From Rugalucina vietnamica (taxonomy: Eukaryota > Mollusca > Bivalvia > Lucinida > Lucinidae): DNA of 64,000 nucleotides. Position numbers and translations under genes: made by a program. The DNA lies in contig OZ024874.1 of assembly GCA_964017185.1 (NCBI GenBank), positions 51,612,856-51,676,855 of the forward strand, given 5' to 3'. Below, piece by piece: positions 1-10,092 of this stretch (its first letter is position 1; every line of letters starts with the position of its first letter). A model generated the notes under the pieces. The model was not told where the DNA came from. It made no database searches and worked only from the letters and a program-made list of their open reading frames with translations.

Positions 1-430
1 TGGTTTTTGAAACATACTTCAACGCCATAGAAATACAACACTTTGTAAAATGCTTGCTGTCTCTTGTTAAGGGATTAAAGCAAAAACTTTCAGGAATTAA
101 TACGATCGGCGGAACATTTATTTGGTTTTATTCAATATGAAAATCAGAATCTGTTATCGATAGCAAAGTGAAAGGCAAAGCCAAACATGAAATTCTTATG
201 CCGCGGACGACGTGCAATGTGTCCATGTGACGCTTTATTTTTTGACGTACATCGTCATGACTGCTAAATTAGATTCTAAAACGGTGAGAATACATGTACC
301 CTTAACAAGTACATATATGTGAGTTTGGTATAAGGTTTATTCAAATACAGGCCCGCAATAAAACTTAACGTGTGATGCTATTCATTGAGCGTGACTAAAA
401 TATGTGCTTTGTATTAACTTATTATTACAA
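1..430. other. No recognisable feature
   Basis: AT-rich sequence with no convincing coding frame, RNA gene or repeat boundary. It runs into the first copy of dispersed repeat family A. Confidence 0.4.
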
Positions 431-465
431 ATATCACAAATATAACACATCATTTGTTTTCTGTC

Positions 466-1062
466 AGCCTGTTTGTCGCAAAACTGCTACTAGAGACAAC
501 GTTCAATCCCACAAAAATAGCAAACCTCTTATCTAATGAGCTGCAAAAAGGCCAATCACACTTTTCAGATCAAAATAGCTTTCCTGTGAGAAAGTGGTGT
601 TTGGAATTGCAATTACTCCTTCAAATTTGAACTGCCAGAACAACAACGTAGCCTGCGGACATTTGCATTGCTGTAAATCAAAATGGGAAATTGCCGCTTG
701 TCTGGTAAAAGAGGCTAAAGTGCTCATTTGTAATTGTCTGTTTAACATGTTTAAGGAATACATTCTATATAAACTGTAAAAGACGGACGTGACATAGATG
801 GTTACTAGTCATTAGGTTTCTTATGATGTAACACGCCTACACTAAATGATACACTTACAAACCTCAAATCGGCCGCCTTGATTGTATTACCCAACAACCT
901 CATACAAATTTGCTGCCCTCGACAATTGGCGTACACAATTTTGACGCAGCTGGTCTCGCGACCTAGATCTCGCTTACGGTCCGAAATTTATGTTTCTGCA
1001 AAATGATCATACTAGTAGTAGCTACAAACAGTTTTAAAGGGATGATGAAATGTTGAATTAAC
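466..1062 (+). repeat. Dispersed repeat family A, copy 1
   Basis: This copy shares long stretches with 1120-1450 plus 2818-3000, 7145-7775, 9285-9930 and 9950-10056. Common landmarks are CAAAATAGCTTTC-TGTGAGAAA, CGGACGTGACATAG and CACGCCTACACTAAATGATA. No conserved reading frame spans the copies; the short open frames on both strands break in other copies. It is probably a non-autonomous transposon, since no terminal structure could be fixed. Confidence 0.75.
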
Positions 1063-1119
1063 TTTTCTAATTAATGTTGAAGATTCAGCGGCAAACCTCT
1101 CCCATTGTCAGTCTACAGT

Positions 1120-3000
1120 TTGACATTTTCAGGGTTTTACATACCACAGGAGAGTTATCTCACTAATGTAAACGTCATCTTGATTCCTGCCAACGAGCTT
1201 GTCGCAATAGAAATAATGAGCAGAAAACAAGATCAATCACATTATTAAAATCAAAATAGCTTTATTGTGAGAAAGCGTCATTTGGAATTGATACTCCTTC
1301 AATTTTTGCACTACCAGAGAAATAACGTAGCTTAAGGACGATTGCGTTGCTGTAATTCAAATTAAGAAATTGTCGCTTGTCTGGTTAGAGAACTAAAAGT
1401 GCTCAATTGTGAATGTCTGTTTAAGGAAAAAATAGATAGTATTAGATGTAATTTAAGCCTAGGTTACATTTGCCCTACGATTAACTTGCGATGATCGTAC
1501 GATGCCATGTTTTGCATTTTCGTGCGGTCTCCGCAGGGTGACCCTACGATACCCCTACGATTCTACGGCTTCCTATGGCTTCCTACGACTTCCTACGATC
1601 TCCGTAGCCTCTACGATTTTGTAGTAGTCTGCACTTTTACAAATTTTAAAAATCGTAAGACCGTAGCCCGTAGACACGTCGTAGGTAGCATCATCGTACG
1701 GGCGCCTTACGGAAACCCTGCGATGATCGAGCGGTCACCGCACGGTTTTATGATAATTTGGGGACTAAACTAATAAGATATTCGTAGACCTTTAGGGTGA
1801 TCGTGCGGCATCCGTACGGTTATATCACAAGTTTATTAAAATCGTACGGACACCTAACATCGTACGGCCATCGTAGGGAGACTGCAAGAAATCGTAAGGA
1901 CTCCTCACGGCCATCGCACGGGCTCCGAACGATTTCAACTTAAAGTGTGCGGAGACCCTTTGATTTCCCTACGATCTCCAAACAGTTCCGACTCAGGACA
2001 TCGAAGGAAGCTAGAACAAGAAATCGAACGATGCCCGTATGAATTGTAAACACCTACGTCGTAGCCCATGATCACATTCGATTTTTAAAAAATCGTAGGG
2101 AAATCGCGGACCGAAAAATCGTACAATGATCGGGGCAAATGTATCCTACTAGCGGCCTCCCTACGATCACTGTACGATGTTTGTTCCCAAATTATCATAA
2201 AAAATCGTGCGGTGACCGCTCGATTATCGCAGGGTATCCGTACGGTGCCCGTATGATGCCCTACGACGTGTCTGCGGTCTACGGTCTTACGATTTTAAAA
2301 TTTGTAATAGTGCAGACTATTACAAGATCGTAGAGGCTACGGAGATCGTAGGAAGTCGTAGAATCGTAGGGACATCGTAAGGTCACCCTGCAGAGGCCGC
2401 ACGAAAATGCAAAAAATGGCATCGTACGATCATCGCAAGCTAATCGTAGGACAAATGTAACCAAGGCATCAGTCAGAAGGGACTCCATACGATATCCACT
2501 AACAGTCTGCGGAGACCCTACGACTACCGTGCGACCTCCTTGCGTTTTGTATCAAAACGTATAGGGACTCCGTACGGACAACGCACGGGATCCGTACGAT
2601 ATCTACGTACTATCTGCGGAGACATACGACTGCCGTACGATCGCCTTGCGTTTTGGTATGAGAACGTCGACAAATGGCAGATAAAAAAATCGCACGATGC
2701 CCGTATGAATTGTTAACACATACGTCGTAGCCCACGATCTCCTACGATGTCTAAAAATCCTAGAGAAAATCGCAGACCGAAAAATCGTACGATGATCGGG
2801 GCAAATGTAACCTAGGCTTAAAACACGGACGTGACATAGTGTGCTTACGAGTCATTAAGTTTCTTATGATGTAACACGCCTACACTAAATGATACAATTA
2901 TAAACCTTAAATTTGCCGCCTTGATTGTATACCAAATGACCTCATACAAGTTAACTGCCCACAATAGATGGTTTACGGAATTTGTCGCAGCTGTCTCGGG
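1120..3000 (+). repeat. Dispersed repeat family A, copy 2, split by a foldback element
   Basis: Family A sequence runs from about 1120 to 1452 and resumes at 2818 with CACGGACGTGACATAG. The 1.36 kb between is a separate inverted-repeat element. In copy 4 (near 9635) the same join is uninterrupted, which gives the approximate empty site. Confidence 0.75.
1457..2817. mobile_element. Foldback transposon I, CGTA-rich, TTAA target duplication
   Basis: The termini are inverted repeats: GCCTAGGTTACATTTGCCC at the left and its complement at the right, each flanked by TTAA (1453-1456 and 2818-2821). The left arm (about 1463-1760) is a long imperfect inverted repeat of about 2190-2460. The right end also repeats in direct orientation near 2105-2150. 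The interior is built from degenerate short words such as CGTACGAT, CCTACGA and CCGTACGG, strikingly CpG-rich against its AT-rich surroundings. No transposase frame is visible, so the element is non-autonomous. The open frame 1507-1773 is only a reading of the repeated words. Confidence 0.85.
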
Positions 3001-3600
3001 TTGATGCTTTTGCTAAACTTGATGTGATACAACAAACAGATTTAACATACTGAAGAATCTAATACATTCTACTGTAATGTGCCAAGGGGGTTAACCTATC
3101 TTCGTGACCTTATTGGTATTTGTCTCCCTTAGACTACCTGGCCAGTTCTGCTTCTAGCTTCATGGTTACACCTACGTTATTTAATCAATGTTATCCTTAC
3201 GTACTACTAGGATAACCATAAGTCGTGGTAGTGTGTCATCAACATTTTTCGAGAAAGCGAAAATAGTATTTAACTACTGGGAGACTCCAAATACATGGCA
3301 AATTTGTAATTTTGCCTAGATTTTCTTTATAAAATAAGCCATTTATGATAAAAAAAAAGAGTCACTACTTGCAAATGATGTCGAAGCAAAGCAAATGTGA
3401 TGTTAAAAGAAAATAAAAACAAACAAACAAAACACAAATAAATGGGAAAAAGGAAAACATTTTGATTTTAATGGCAATAAAAATGCACAAAAACTACGAG
3501 TCGGGCGGGTTAGTGGACAATAAACTATTTTTTAGGCCGTATTGGTCACGCGGAATGCAAACCTGATTTTAAATCTTTTTAAAAATACGTACATGTACAT
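3001..3600. other. No recognisable feature
   Basis: AT-rich spacer with A-rich runs near 3350 and 3415. It holds nothing coding until the reverse-transcriptase homology begins near 3632. Confidence 0.4.
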
Positions 3601-3631
3601 TGTATTTACTCAAATTGTAATTCTTCCCAAG

Positions 3632-4552
3632 ATGTCGCAGTTGCGCAGGGTCCCGCAGGGCTCTGTTCTCGGACCAATCCTATTCTTAGCCTACATTAAT
3701 GACCTTCCAGAACAGGTAAGGTCAAGAGTCAGACTTTTCGCAGACGACACAGCAATGTATCTATGCATCAGCTCACTCTCAGAAGCAAACATCCTTCAAG
3801 AAGACCTCCTGAAACTCGAGAAATGGGAAGAAGATTGGGATATGAACTTTAACCCAGCAAAATGTCAGGTCCTACATGTGACCAGATTCAAGACTCCCAT
3901 TCCATCCAAATACTTTCTACACAACACTGAACTTGAAAGTGTACCCACTGCCAAGTACCTTGGGGTCACAATATCAGAAGACCTCAGCTGGGGAAATCAC
4001 ATAAATAACATCACTAAAAAAGCAAATCAAACGCTGGGCTTTCTCAAACGCAATATCAAAGTTCGTAACCAAGACCTCAAATCCACAGCCTACAAAACAC
4101 TTGTCAGACCACAGCTGGAATACGCCTCCTCTGTATGGTCTCCCCACACCGACACTGACATAAAAAAGATAGAATCTGTTCAACGGAGATCGGCCAGGTG
4201 GGCTACCCATGACTACAGGTCCACCTCCAGTGTTACTGAAATGCTTAATAAACTTTCCTGGCGTCCATTAGACCAAAGGCGAATAGATACCCGACTGATC
4301 ATGCTGTACAAGATCACATATGATCTTGTAGCAATCCCCATAACTGACTATCTCACACCAAATCGCAGGCAGTCCAAATTCATCCACCCGCTGGCATACA
4401 GACAAATCAGCACTACTACCAATTACTGCAAGTATAGCTTTTTTCCAAGAACTGCAGTACATTGGAACGCTTTACCCATCAGTATTGTCATGCTCCCCAC
4501 CGTGGCACAGTTCAGTCATGCTGTTTGCCAGGTGGTGCATGTGTCTCCCTAA
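3632..4552 (+). CDS. LINE reverse transcriptase, C-terminal half (5'-truncated)
   Basis: The frame encodes the catalytic end of a non-LTR retrotransposon polymerase that copies its RNA into the genome. Visible motifs in order are PQGSVLGPILF (motif B region), LFADD (the catalytic motif C), and KYLGVTISEDLSWGNHI followed by a thumb region with RPQLEYASSVWSP. The arrangement fits the Jockey/CR1-like lineages; the clade is inferred. The fingers domain with the first catalytic aspartate and any endonuclease are absent, which is the usual result of 5' truncation at integration. The first residues of the open frame, from 3542, are flanking sequence. About 307 residues remain in frame without a stop, so it is a fairly young but dead copy. 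A MYND-finger fragment follows about 290 bp downstream. Confidence 0.9.
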   Translation: MSQLRRVPQGSVLGPILFLAYINDLPEQVRSRVRLFADDTAMYLCISSLSEANILQEDLLKLEKWEEDWDMNFNPAKCQVLHVTRFKTPIPSKYFLHNTELESVPTAKYLGVTISEDLSWGNHINNITKKANQTLGFLKRNIKVRNQDLKSTAYKTLVRPQLEYASSVWSPHTDTDIKKIESVQRRSARWATHDYRSTSSVTEMLNKLSWRPLDQRRIDTRLIMLYKITYDLVAIPITDYLTPNRRQSKFIHPLAYRQISTTTNYCKYSFFPRTAVHWNALPISIVMLPTVAQFSHAVCQVVHVSP

Positions 4553-4819
4553 TCACCAGATTCTGTTTTTTATCTTTTAAACTATACTAACACTCTTCTT
4601 TCACTGTACAAACTCATTTCACCCACTTCACTTTTCTTTTATTTCAGCTAACCCCCTTTAGCACTTGGTATACCGGAATTCCTTCTGAAGTCCTCTGATG
4701 AGGTTAAGAAGTAGTGGAAGATAGATAGATTAAGGTTTGGTACATATGACTTGAATGTACCGTCATGAAAGTGCCTGAAGGTGTGAAAGCAGAAGTGTTT
4801 GCGACGCGTACTATAAAAA

Positions 4820-5323
4820 CATATTAGGGGTATTCTAGATTTTATGACACCTGAGCTCGGGATCGTAGACGGCGCAGGGAGTACTGGAATCGAATCAAAG
4901 TCGCCAGGCAGCTTAGTGCTGAGAAGAATCTCTCTGCCCACTACGCCAAGCTTTAAGAATCAAGGGCGGTCTCCTGTGGTCAGTCATCTGGAGGATTCCG
5001 GTTGTCTATTGGATCATTCCCCCTTGAATTCAGAGTCATCCAGTCATTTAACCATTGAACCAGAAAACAGTGTTCAGTCATATTTAGATGAACTGTCTGC
5101 CGAGGAGGCAGAACTAAGCAAGTCTCTTAATCTGGATAGTGAGGATTCACAGCTCCGTCATCTCTGAGCCGGATACAGAGTCACAAACTGTGCAGAGAAA
5201 GGGAAGTTCAGAAAGTGCACCAGATGCAAATTTGCAAAATACTGCTCCAAGTCTTGTCAAGTAGCTGAATGGCCTAAACACAAGGAGTTGTGTGTAAAGC
5301 AATTCAGTCACTTCCCAGATTGA
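4820..5323 (+). pseudogene. MYND zinc-finger gene, 3' end (fragment or pseudogene)
   Basis: One frame runs from before the methionine at 4844 through a Ser/Glu-rich stretch (SYLDELSAEEAELSKSLN) to a stop at 5165-5167. The same frame downstream, from 5189, encodes a MYND finger: NCAEKGKFRKCTRC, then YCSKSCQ and EWPKHKELC, ending at a stop at 5321-5323. The first cysteine of the usual CxxC is a valine codon (GTC, 5180-5182). Between the two parts the +1 frame also reads like protein (SSVISEPDTESQTVQ). This suggests a pair of frameshifts, or an exon junction in the interval. MYND domains bind proline-rich partners in many chromatin and scaffold proteins; the parent gene cannot be named. It could be the terminal exons of a live gene whose upstream exons are out of view. 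Confidence 0.7.
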
Positions 5324-5336
5324 AAGATACTTTGTA

Positions 5337-5342
5337 AATAAA
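5337..5342 (+). terminator. Polyadenylation signal AATAAA
   Basis: AATAAA lies 14 bases after the MYND stop codon and is followed by T-rich sequence. It fits the 3' end of that transcript. Confidence 0.55.
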
Positions 5343-5696
5343 CTTTTTACAGTTTTAACTGTTTCAGTCACATGCGATTTAATTTTAATTCACCAGAACT
5401 TTGAAGTGATTAACATTGTACAGTGGAATCGTTTTAATGTCAAACTTTTACTCCAGAAAATCCCCCCTATATACCGGTTAAACCGGGTTCGCCGATAAGT
5501 CACCGGTGGGACACTACTAAACAACAACAACAATAGCGGGAATATATTACGGAAATAGCCCTGGCTATGAAAGTCTGCCATCGAAGAATGTATTGATTCT
5601 AGTCGCGAGAAAGCCTGATGATAGATTTCTTTCCCAATGTTTGAATCGCATTTTGTAGCATATAACAGTATTATGCTACTATGCTGCTTATGTTTA
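5343..5696. other. No recognisable feature
   Basis: Spacer with an ACAACAACAACAA run near 5520. The minus-strand open frame 5390-5908 passes through the tetranucleotide repeat and has no recognisable domain. Confidence 0.35.
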
Positions 5697-5700
5697 GAAA

Positions 5701-5745
<45 letters not shown>

Positions 5746-5750
5746 AAAAG
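5697..5750 (+). repeat. (GAAA)n microsatellite
   Basis: Uninterrupted GAAA units grading into poly-A. Confidence 0.97.
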
Positions 5751-6230
5751 AAAAAAAAATAATAGGTAAACACTTGCATTAGGTGCATTATCATATGACG
5801 TCGCTGTTTTCCAGTGGATAACGTCATGTCATAAAAATCGTATGACCACACGTGTAATAACACTTTTGCGGGAATACGTAACGTCATTGACGACGTCCGT
5901 AACAACAATGTAAGTTTTCATTGAAAATATGACCACTCGTGTAAGATCCTCTCTTTAACTACACCTGCATTTAGTATCACTGTAAATCATATTTTAGTTT
6001 TTCTCAAGATCTGGCGAAAATTATTACTATGATACAGATATATAGATAAATAATGAAAACAGATTCTAAAATAAATATGAGTTAAAGAAAACTAATAATG
6101 TAAGCACTATGTCTCGTTAATTCGGTTGCTTTGACTAAAAAGTATGTTTTATACGACAATTATCTACACAAAAATCTAAGAATGTTACGCGATAATTTTC
6201 TACAGCATGCAGAAAGAAACTGAAGCCAAT
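5751..6230. other. Non-coding spacer with repeated ACGTCA words
   Basis: ATGACGTCGC, AACGTCATGTCA and ACGTCATTGACGACGTC occur within about 110 bases (5795-5900). They resemble CRE half-sites but have no promoter context. Confidence 0.3.
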
Positions 6231-6232
6231 TA

Positions 6233-6436
6233 ACGCGCATCAAAGATCACAGGAATGGTGACACTGTGCTGGAACAAACTTTAATTATTGTTAATATTCA
6301 TAAACCTGCAAAAATTAATTATACATGTGCCAATTATAGCGCATCAAAGATCACAGGAATGGTGACACTGTGCAGCAACAAACTTTAATTATTGTTAATA
6401 TTCATAAACCTGCAAAAGTTAATTAAACATGTGCTT
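6233..6436 (+). repeat. Tandem duplication, two units of about 104 bp
   Basis: The unit starting GCGCATCAAAGATCACAGGA and running through TTAATATTCATAAACCTGC occurs at about 6233-6327 and again at about 6337-6436 with few differences. Confidence 0.9.
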
Positions 6437-6439
6437 AAT

Positions 6440-7080
6440 ATACATATGTTAAGTACATGTATTCATCATTCTTTTCAGTATCTTAAGTATCAAACTTCAA
6501 ACGAATACCGTAGGCCACGGCATCTTTAAACACAAGTTGAGGATGAGATAGATTTCGCTTTACACACAATGTGTAAAGGTGATTGTGCTAAATGACAAAT
6601 CGCTTGAAATATACCCACCAGAGACGAGTTTAAATGTTCTTTGATTTTCTTCATAAATATACCAATAGAAAGGTAAATAACGTACGAGGAAATAAATTCC
6701 CATTTGTAGTAAAAATGTTGAAATTGACCGCCAAATGTGCATAGCTGCATTTTTACATTAAAGATATACGGAAATAACGGTCTTGAAAGACGACTCTGAA
6801 TATAAATTAATTTACATAAAATTTACGTCAGTATAAAGGTAATAACTTTTTCTCTAACAATTTTTTATTCTATGATAATAATTATTATGGTCATTTAAAA
6901 TAATTCTCCCAAATAGCTCTTTGCATTTTCTGTCAGGCAATATTGATACAGGTAATTTCTCGATAACCGCAGAATCAAGGGACGTAAGCGTGTAGAAAAT
7001 CAGCCTTAGCGTATCGATTTCTTCCACATGAAGAGATGAATGATTTCTTCAATCAGTCTTCTTATAAATTTAACATTTTA
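6440..7080. other. No recognisable feature
   Basis: AT-rich sequence. The overlapping minus-strand open frames at 6526-6750 have no domain or conserved copy. Confidence 0.35.
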
Positions 7081-7144
7081 GGGTTTACATACACGAGAAT
7101 CATCTCACTAATGTAAGCTGTCAGTCTGCAATCTTCTAGAACGT

Positions 7145-7775
7145 TTGGATTTTTTCTGGGTTTACACACACGAGAGTATTATCACTAATGTAAACATCAT
7201 TTTGATTGACAAAAGAAATAATGAACAGAAAACAAAACCATTCACACTATTAAGACCAAAATAGCTTTCTGGTGAGAAAGCGGCAGTTTGAATTGACACT
7301 CCTTCAATTTTTGAACTACCAAAGATACAAAATAGCTTGCGGGAAATTGCGCTGCTATAATTCAAAATAAGAAATTATCGCTTGTCTGGTTAAAGAACTT
7401 AAAGTGCTCAATTGTGATTGTCTCTTTAGGAATTAATTAGTTCTAAAATTTAACATCACGGACGTAACATAGAGTGCTTACGAGTCATTAAGTTGCATGA
7501 TGTAACACGCCTACACTAAATGATACACTTATAAACGCAAAATTGACCGCCTTGATTGTATTACCCAACAACCTCATACAAGTTTGCTGCCCTGGACAAT
7601 CGGCGTTCATTGTTTTGACGCAGCTGGTCTCGCATCCTGAAGTGCTCACTTAGATTCCGCGTATTGTTGTGAAAGTTATGTTTTTTTTTTCTTTTCTTGC
7701 AAAACTTAATAGATCTATATATGATATTAGTAGTCGCTACAAACAGATTTAAAGTCACAACGAAATGTTGAACTT
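7145..7775 (+). repeat. Dispersed repeat family A, copy 3
   Basis: The same landmarks as copy 1 occur in the same order, including the CACGCCTACACTAAATGATA block and the ACTAGTAGTAGCTACAAACAG-like end. Confidence 0.8.
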
Positions 7776-7779
7776 ATCA

Positions 7780-8313
7780 AGTGTAAAGTTACACCTGATA
7801 CTCCTTGTTAAGAATTTATCAATATTGGCATGAGTGGGTGGGGTATGTAAAACAAATATCTACTGTTTTTTTCTTCAATCTGTCAATCAAATGATGATGT
7901 GCATTTATTGCTAATGGATGTCAAAGATACTAGGAATGACTCAAAATAGTTATTCTTTTAAAATTTTAAATAGCTTGGCTTAGAATTGGAAATGTAACTG
8001 GTTTTCGTGGGACCCATTTCCTGGAAAATGGAATGCATTTGAAAAAAAAAAAAAAAAAAACACACACACAAAGCCTACATGTCTAGGATACATAATCTGA
8101 CTTATTAAGGATTATTTTGGGTTCATGGATATTCATTTCTCTAAGAAAATTTAGTGTAAACATGTTTTTAGGGAAAATTCTCAAAGTGATTAACTTGGAG
8201 CGGCTCATGTTCGCTTATTGTTTGCTGAAAGATGACATGCCTTTTGTTTCAGGTTATTATATGATTGAAGTCAATGACTACATTGAAAAATCTGGCTTAT
8301 TTTTTCAAAAAGC
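7780..8313. other. No recognisable feature
   Basis: AT-rich spacer with a poly-A followed by a (CA)n run at 8041-8070. The open frame 8117-8335 has no recognisable domain and runs into the next element. Confidence 0.35.
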
Positions 8314-8316
8314 TAA

Positions 8317-8366
8317 AACAGCAGTCACGCATTAGCGTATAAGTGAAACGCGCACCGGGCGTGTTG

Positions 8367-8398
<32 letters not shown>

Positions 8399-9017
8399 CC
8401 ACATACGCGAGACGCACGTCGGAGACACGTCCAAGGCGCGTTTAGCGCGCGCCGGGTACGCTTGGTGTACGTCCGGCGCGCATCGCTAAAAGTCGGCGCG
8501 CGTTTCGTGCGCGTTTGGACTAAATAAATTTTTAAACATGCTTAAAAATTTTCTACAAGTTGGGCGTGTGTCGGGCGTGTGACCTACACGCTACAAGTAC
8601 GTTCCACGCACGTTACAGGCGCGTCGAATACGTTTCGAACACGCCCAGCACACGCCGAGCAACACGTTTCAAGCACGTCGTATACGCTACGTGCACGTTT
8701 CGATTTTGACCGGATTCTGGTTTGGGAGAGTGTGGAACGCGTCTGTAACGTGTGCCAAGCGTGCTTGGAGCGCGCATGAAACGCATACAGCGCGTCTGTA
8801 GCGCGTGCCTAGCGTGTCTGGGACGTACGACAAACGTACTCCAAAACTTTGAGATTTTTTATACGTCCGGCACACGCCTCAGTCACGCGCTAATGTGTGA
8901 CTGCAAAAGCGAGTTAAAGGAACAAATTAATTTTATACGTCCAAACTCTTCAGCGTGTTTAGATTTTTCATACGACCGGCGCGCGTTTGGGTTATACGCT
9001 ACTGTGTGACTGCTGTT
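8317..9017. mobile_element. Foldback transposon J, ACGCGC-rich, TAA target duplication
   Basis: The left end AACAGCAGTCACGCATTAGC pairs with the right end GCTACTGTGTGACTGCTGTT, and TAA flanks both sides (8314-8316, 9018-9020). A third copy of the end sequence lies inverted near 8880-8910. The interior is made of degenerate words (ACGCGC, CACGTC, GCGTGT, CGCACG) and a poly-A run at 8366-8396. A 3-bp TAA duplication would suit PIF/Harbinger-type transposition; that is inference. The short open frames inside are readings of the repeated words. Confidence 0.8.
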
Positions 9018-9284
9018 TAAGAAAAATGGGTCCGACGATTTCAACGCGGAAGTGACTGAAAAATGACTCACTTGCTCTGAGCTGACCACTCATTTCACAA
9101 TTATGTATACACAAATCCATGTATTTGCAACATATTCAACAGCCCCATGATAAAGCATGCTAAAGAATGTAGCATTGTTGACAAAAATAAACAATCCTTT
9201 TTATACAGGTAAATCTTCAAACATGTATATACATTGACCATAAGTGAATATAAGTCCGTAATGTTGAAGTTTGTTAACGTCTCA

Positions 9285-9930
9285 TACGGTCAGTCTGCAA
9301 TTTTCTAGAAAATTTGACATTTTCAGGGTTTGTATACATAGCAGTTGTCTCTCTAATATATACTGATAGAGTGCTTGTCACAATTATAATTGTAGTCATA
9401 ATACTGATGAGCAGAAAACAAGAACAATCGCACTATTAAGACCAAAATAGCTTTCTTGTGAGAAAACGGCAGTTGGAATTGAAACTCCTTCAATTTTTGC
9501 ATTGCCAGGGCAATAACAGGGCAATAACATAGCTTGCGGAAAATTGCGTTTCTGAAATTCAAACTAAGAAATTATCACTTGAATAGTTTAAAAAATTAAT
9601 ATGCTCAGTTTAGGGAAAAATAGATATAAATGTAAAACACGGACGTGACATCGAATCAAGTTTCTTATGATGGTACGAGCCTAAGCTTAATGGTACACTT
9701 ATAAACCTTAAATTGGCCGCCTTGATTGTATACCAAATAACATCATACAAATTTTCTGCCATCGAGAATAGGCGTACACTTTATTGAAACAACTGGTCTC
9801 GCAACATGAACTTCTCACTTAGCTCACGTTTACGGTGGTGAAATTTATTTTTCTGCAAAACTATAGATGATACTAGTAGTAACTACAACCAGATTTAAAC
9901 ATGTTAAAGTTACAACGAAAGAACTTTTGA
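9285..9930 (+). repeat. Dispersed repeat family A, copy 4
   Basis: It runs from the TTTGACATTTTCAGGGTTT block through the CGGACGTGACAT block to the ACTAGTAGTAACTACAACCAG end. It keeps the join that is interrupted in copy 2. Confidence 0.8.
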
Positions 9931-9949
9931 ACTTCGTCTATCAGAACAA

Positions 9950-10056
9950 AAAAATAGCTTACGCAAAATTGCGTTGCTGTATTTCAAAGTAAGAAAGTTT
10001 TGTCACTTGTCTGTTAAAAATTTAAAATGCTCAATTGTATTTGTCTGTTTAAGGAA
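9950..10056 (+). repeat. Dispersed repeat family A, copy 5 (partial), ending at a LINE
   Basis: Family A sequence up to CTGTTTAAGGAA is followed directly by the 3' end of the minus-strand LINE, which marks the insertion junction. Confidence 0.65.
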
Positions 10057-10092
10057 TGATAGTTCGTCTCTCACTAATGAGAAAGACCATCA

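Noticed and set aside
5795-5900. CRE-type promoter
   Set aside because: ACGTCA words cluster, but there is no TATA box, start site or downstream gene.
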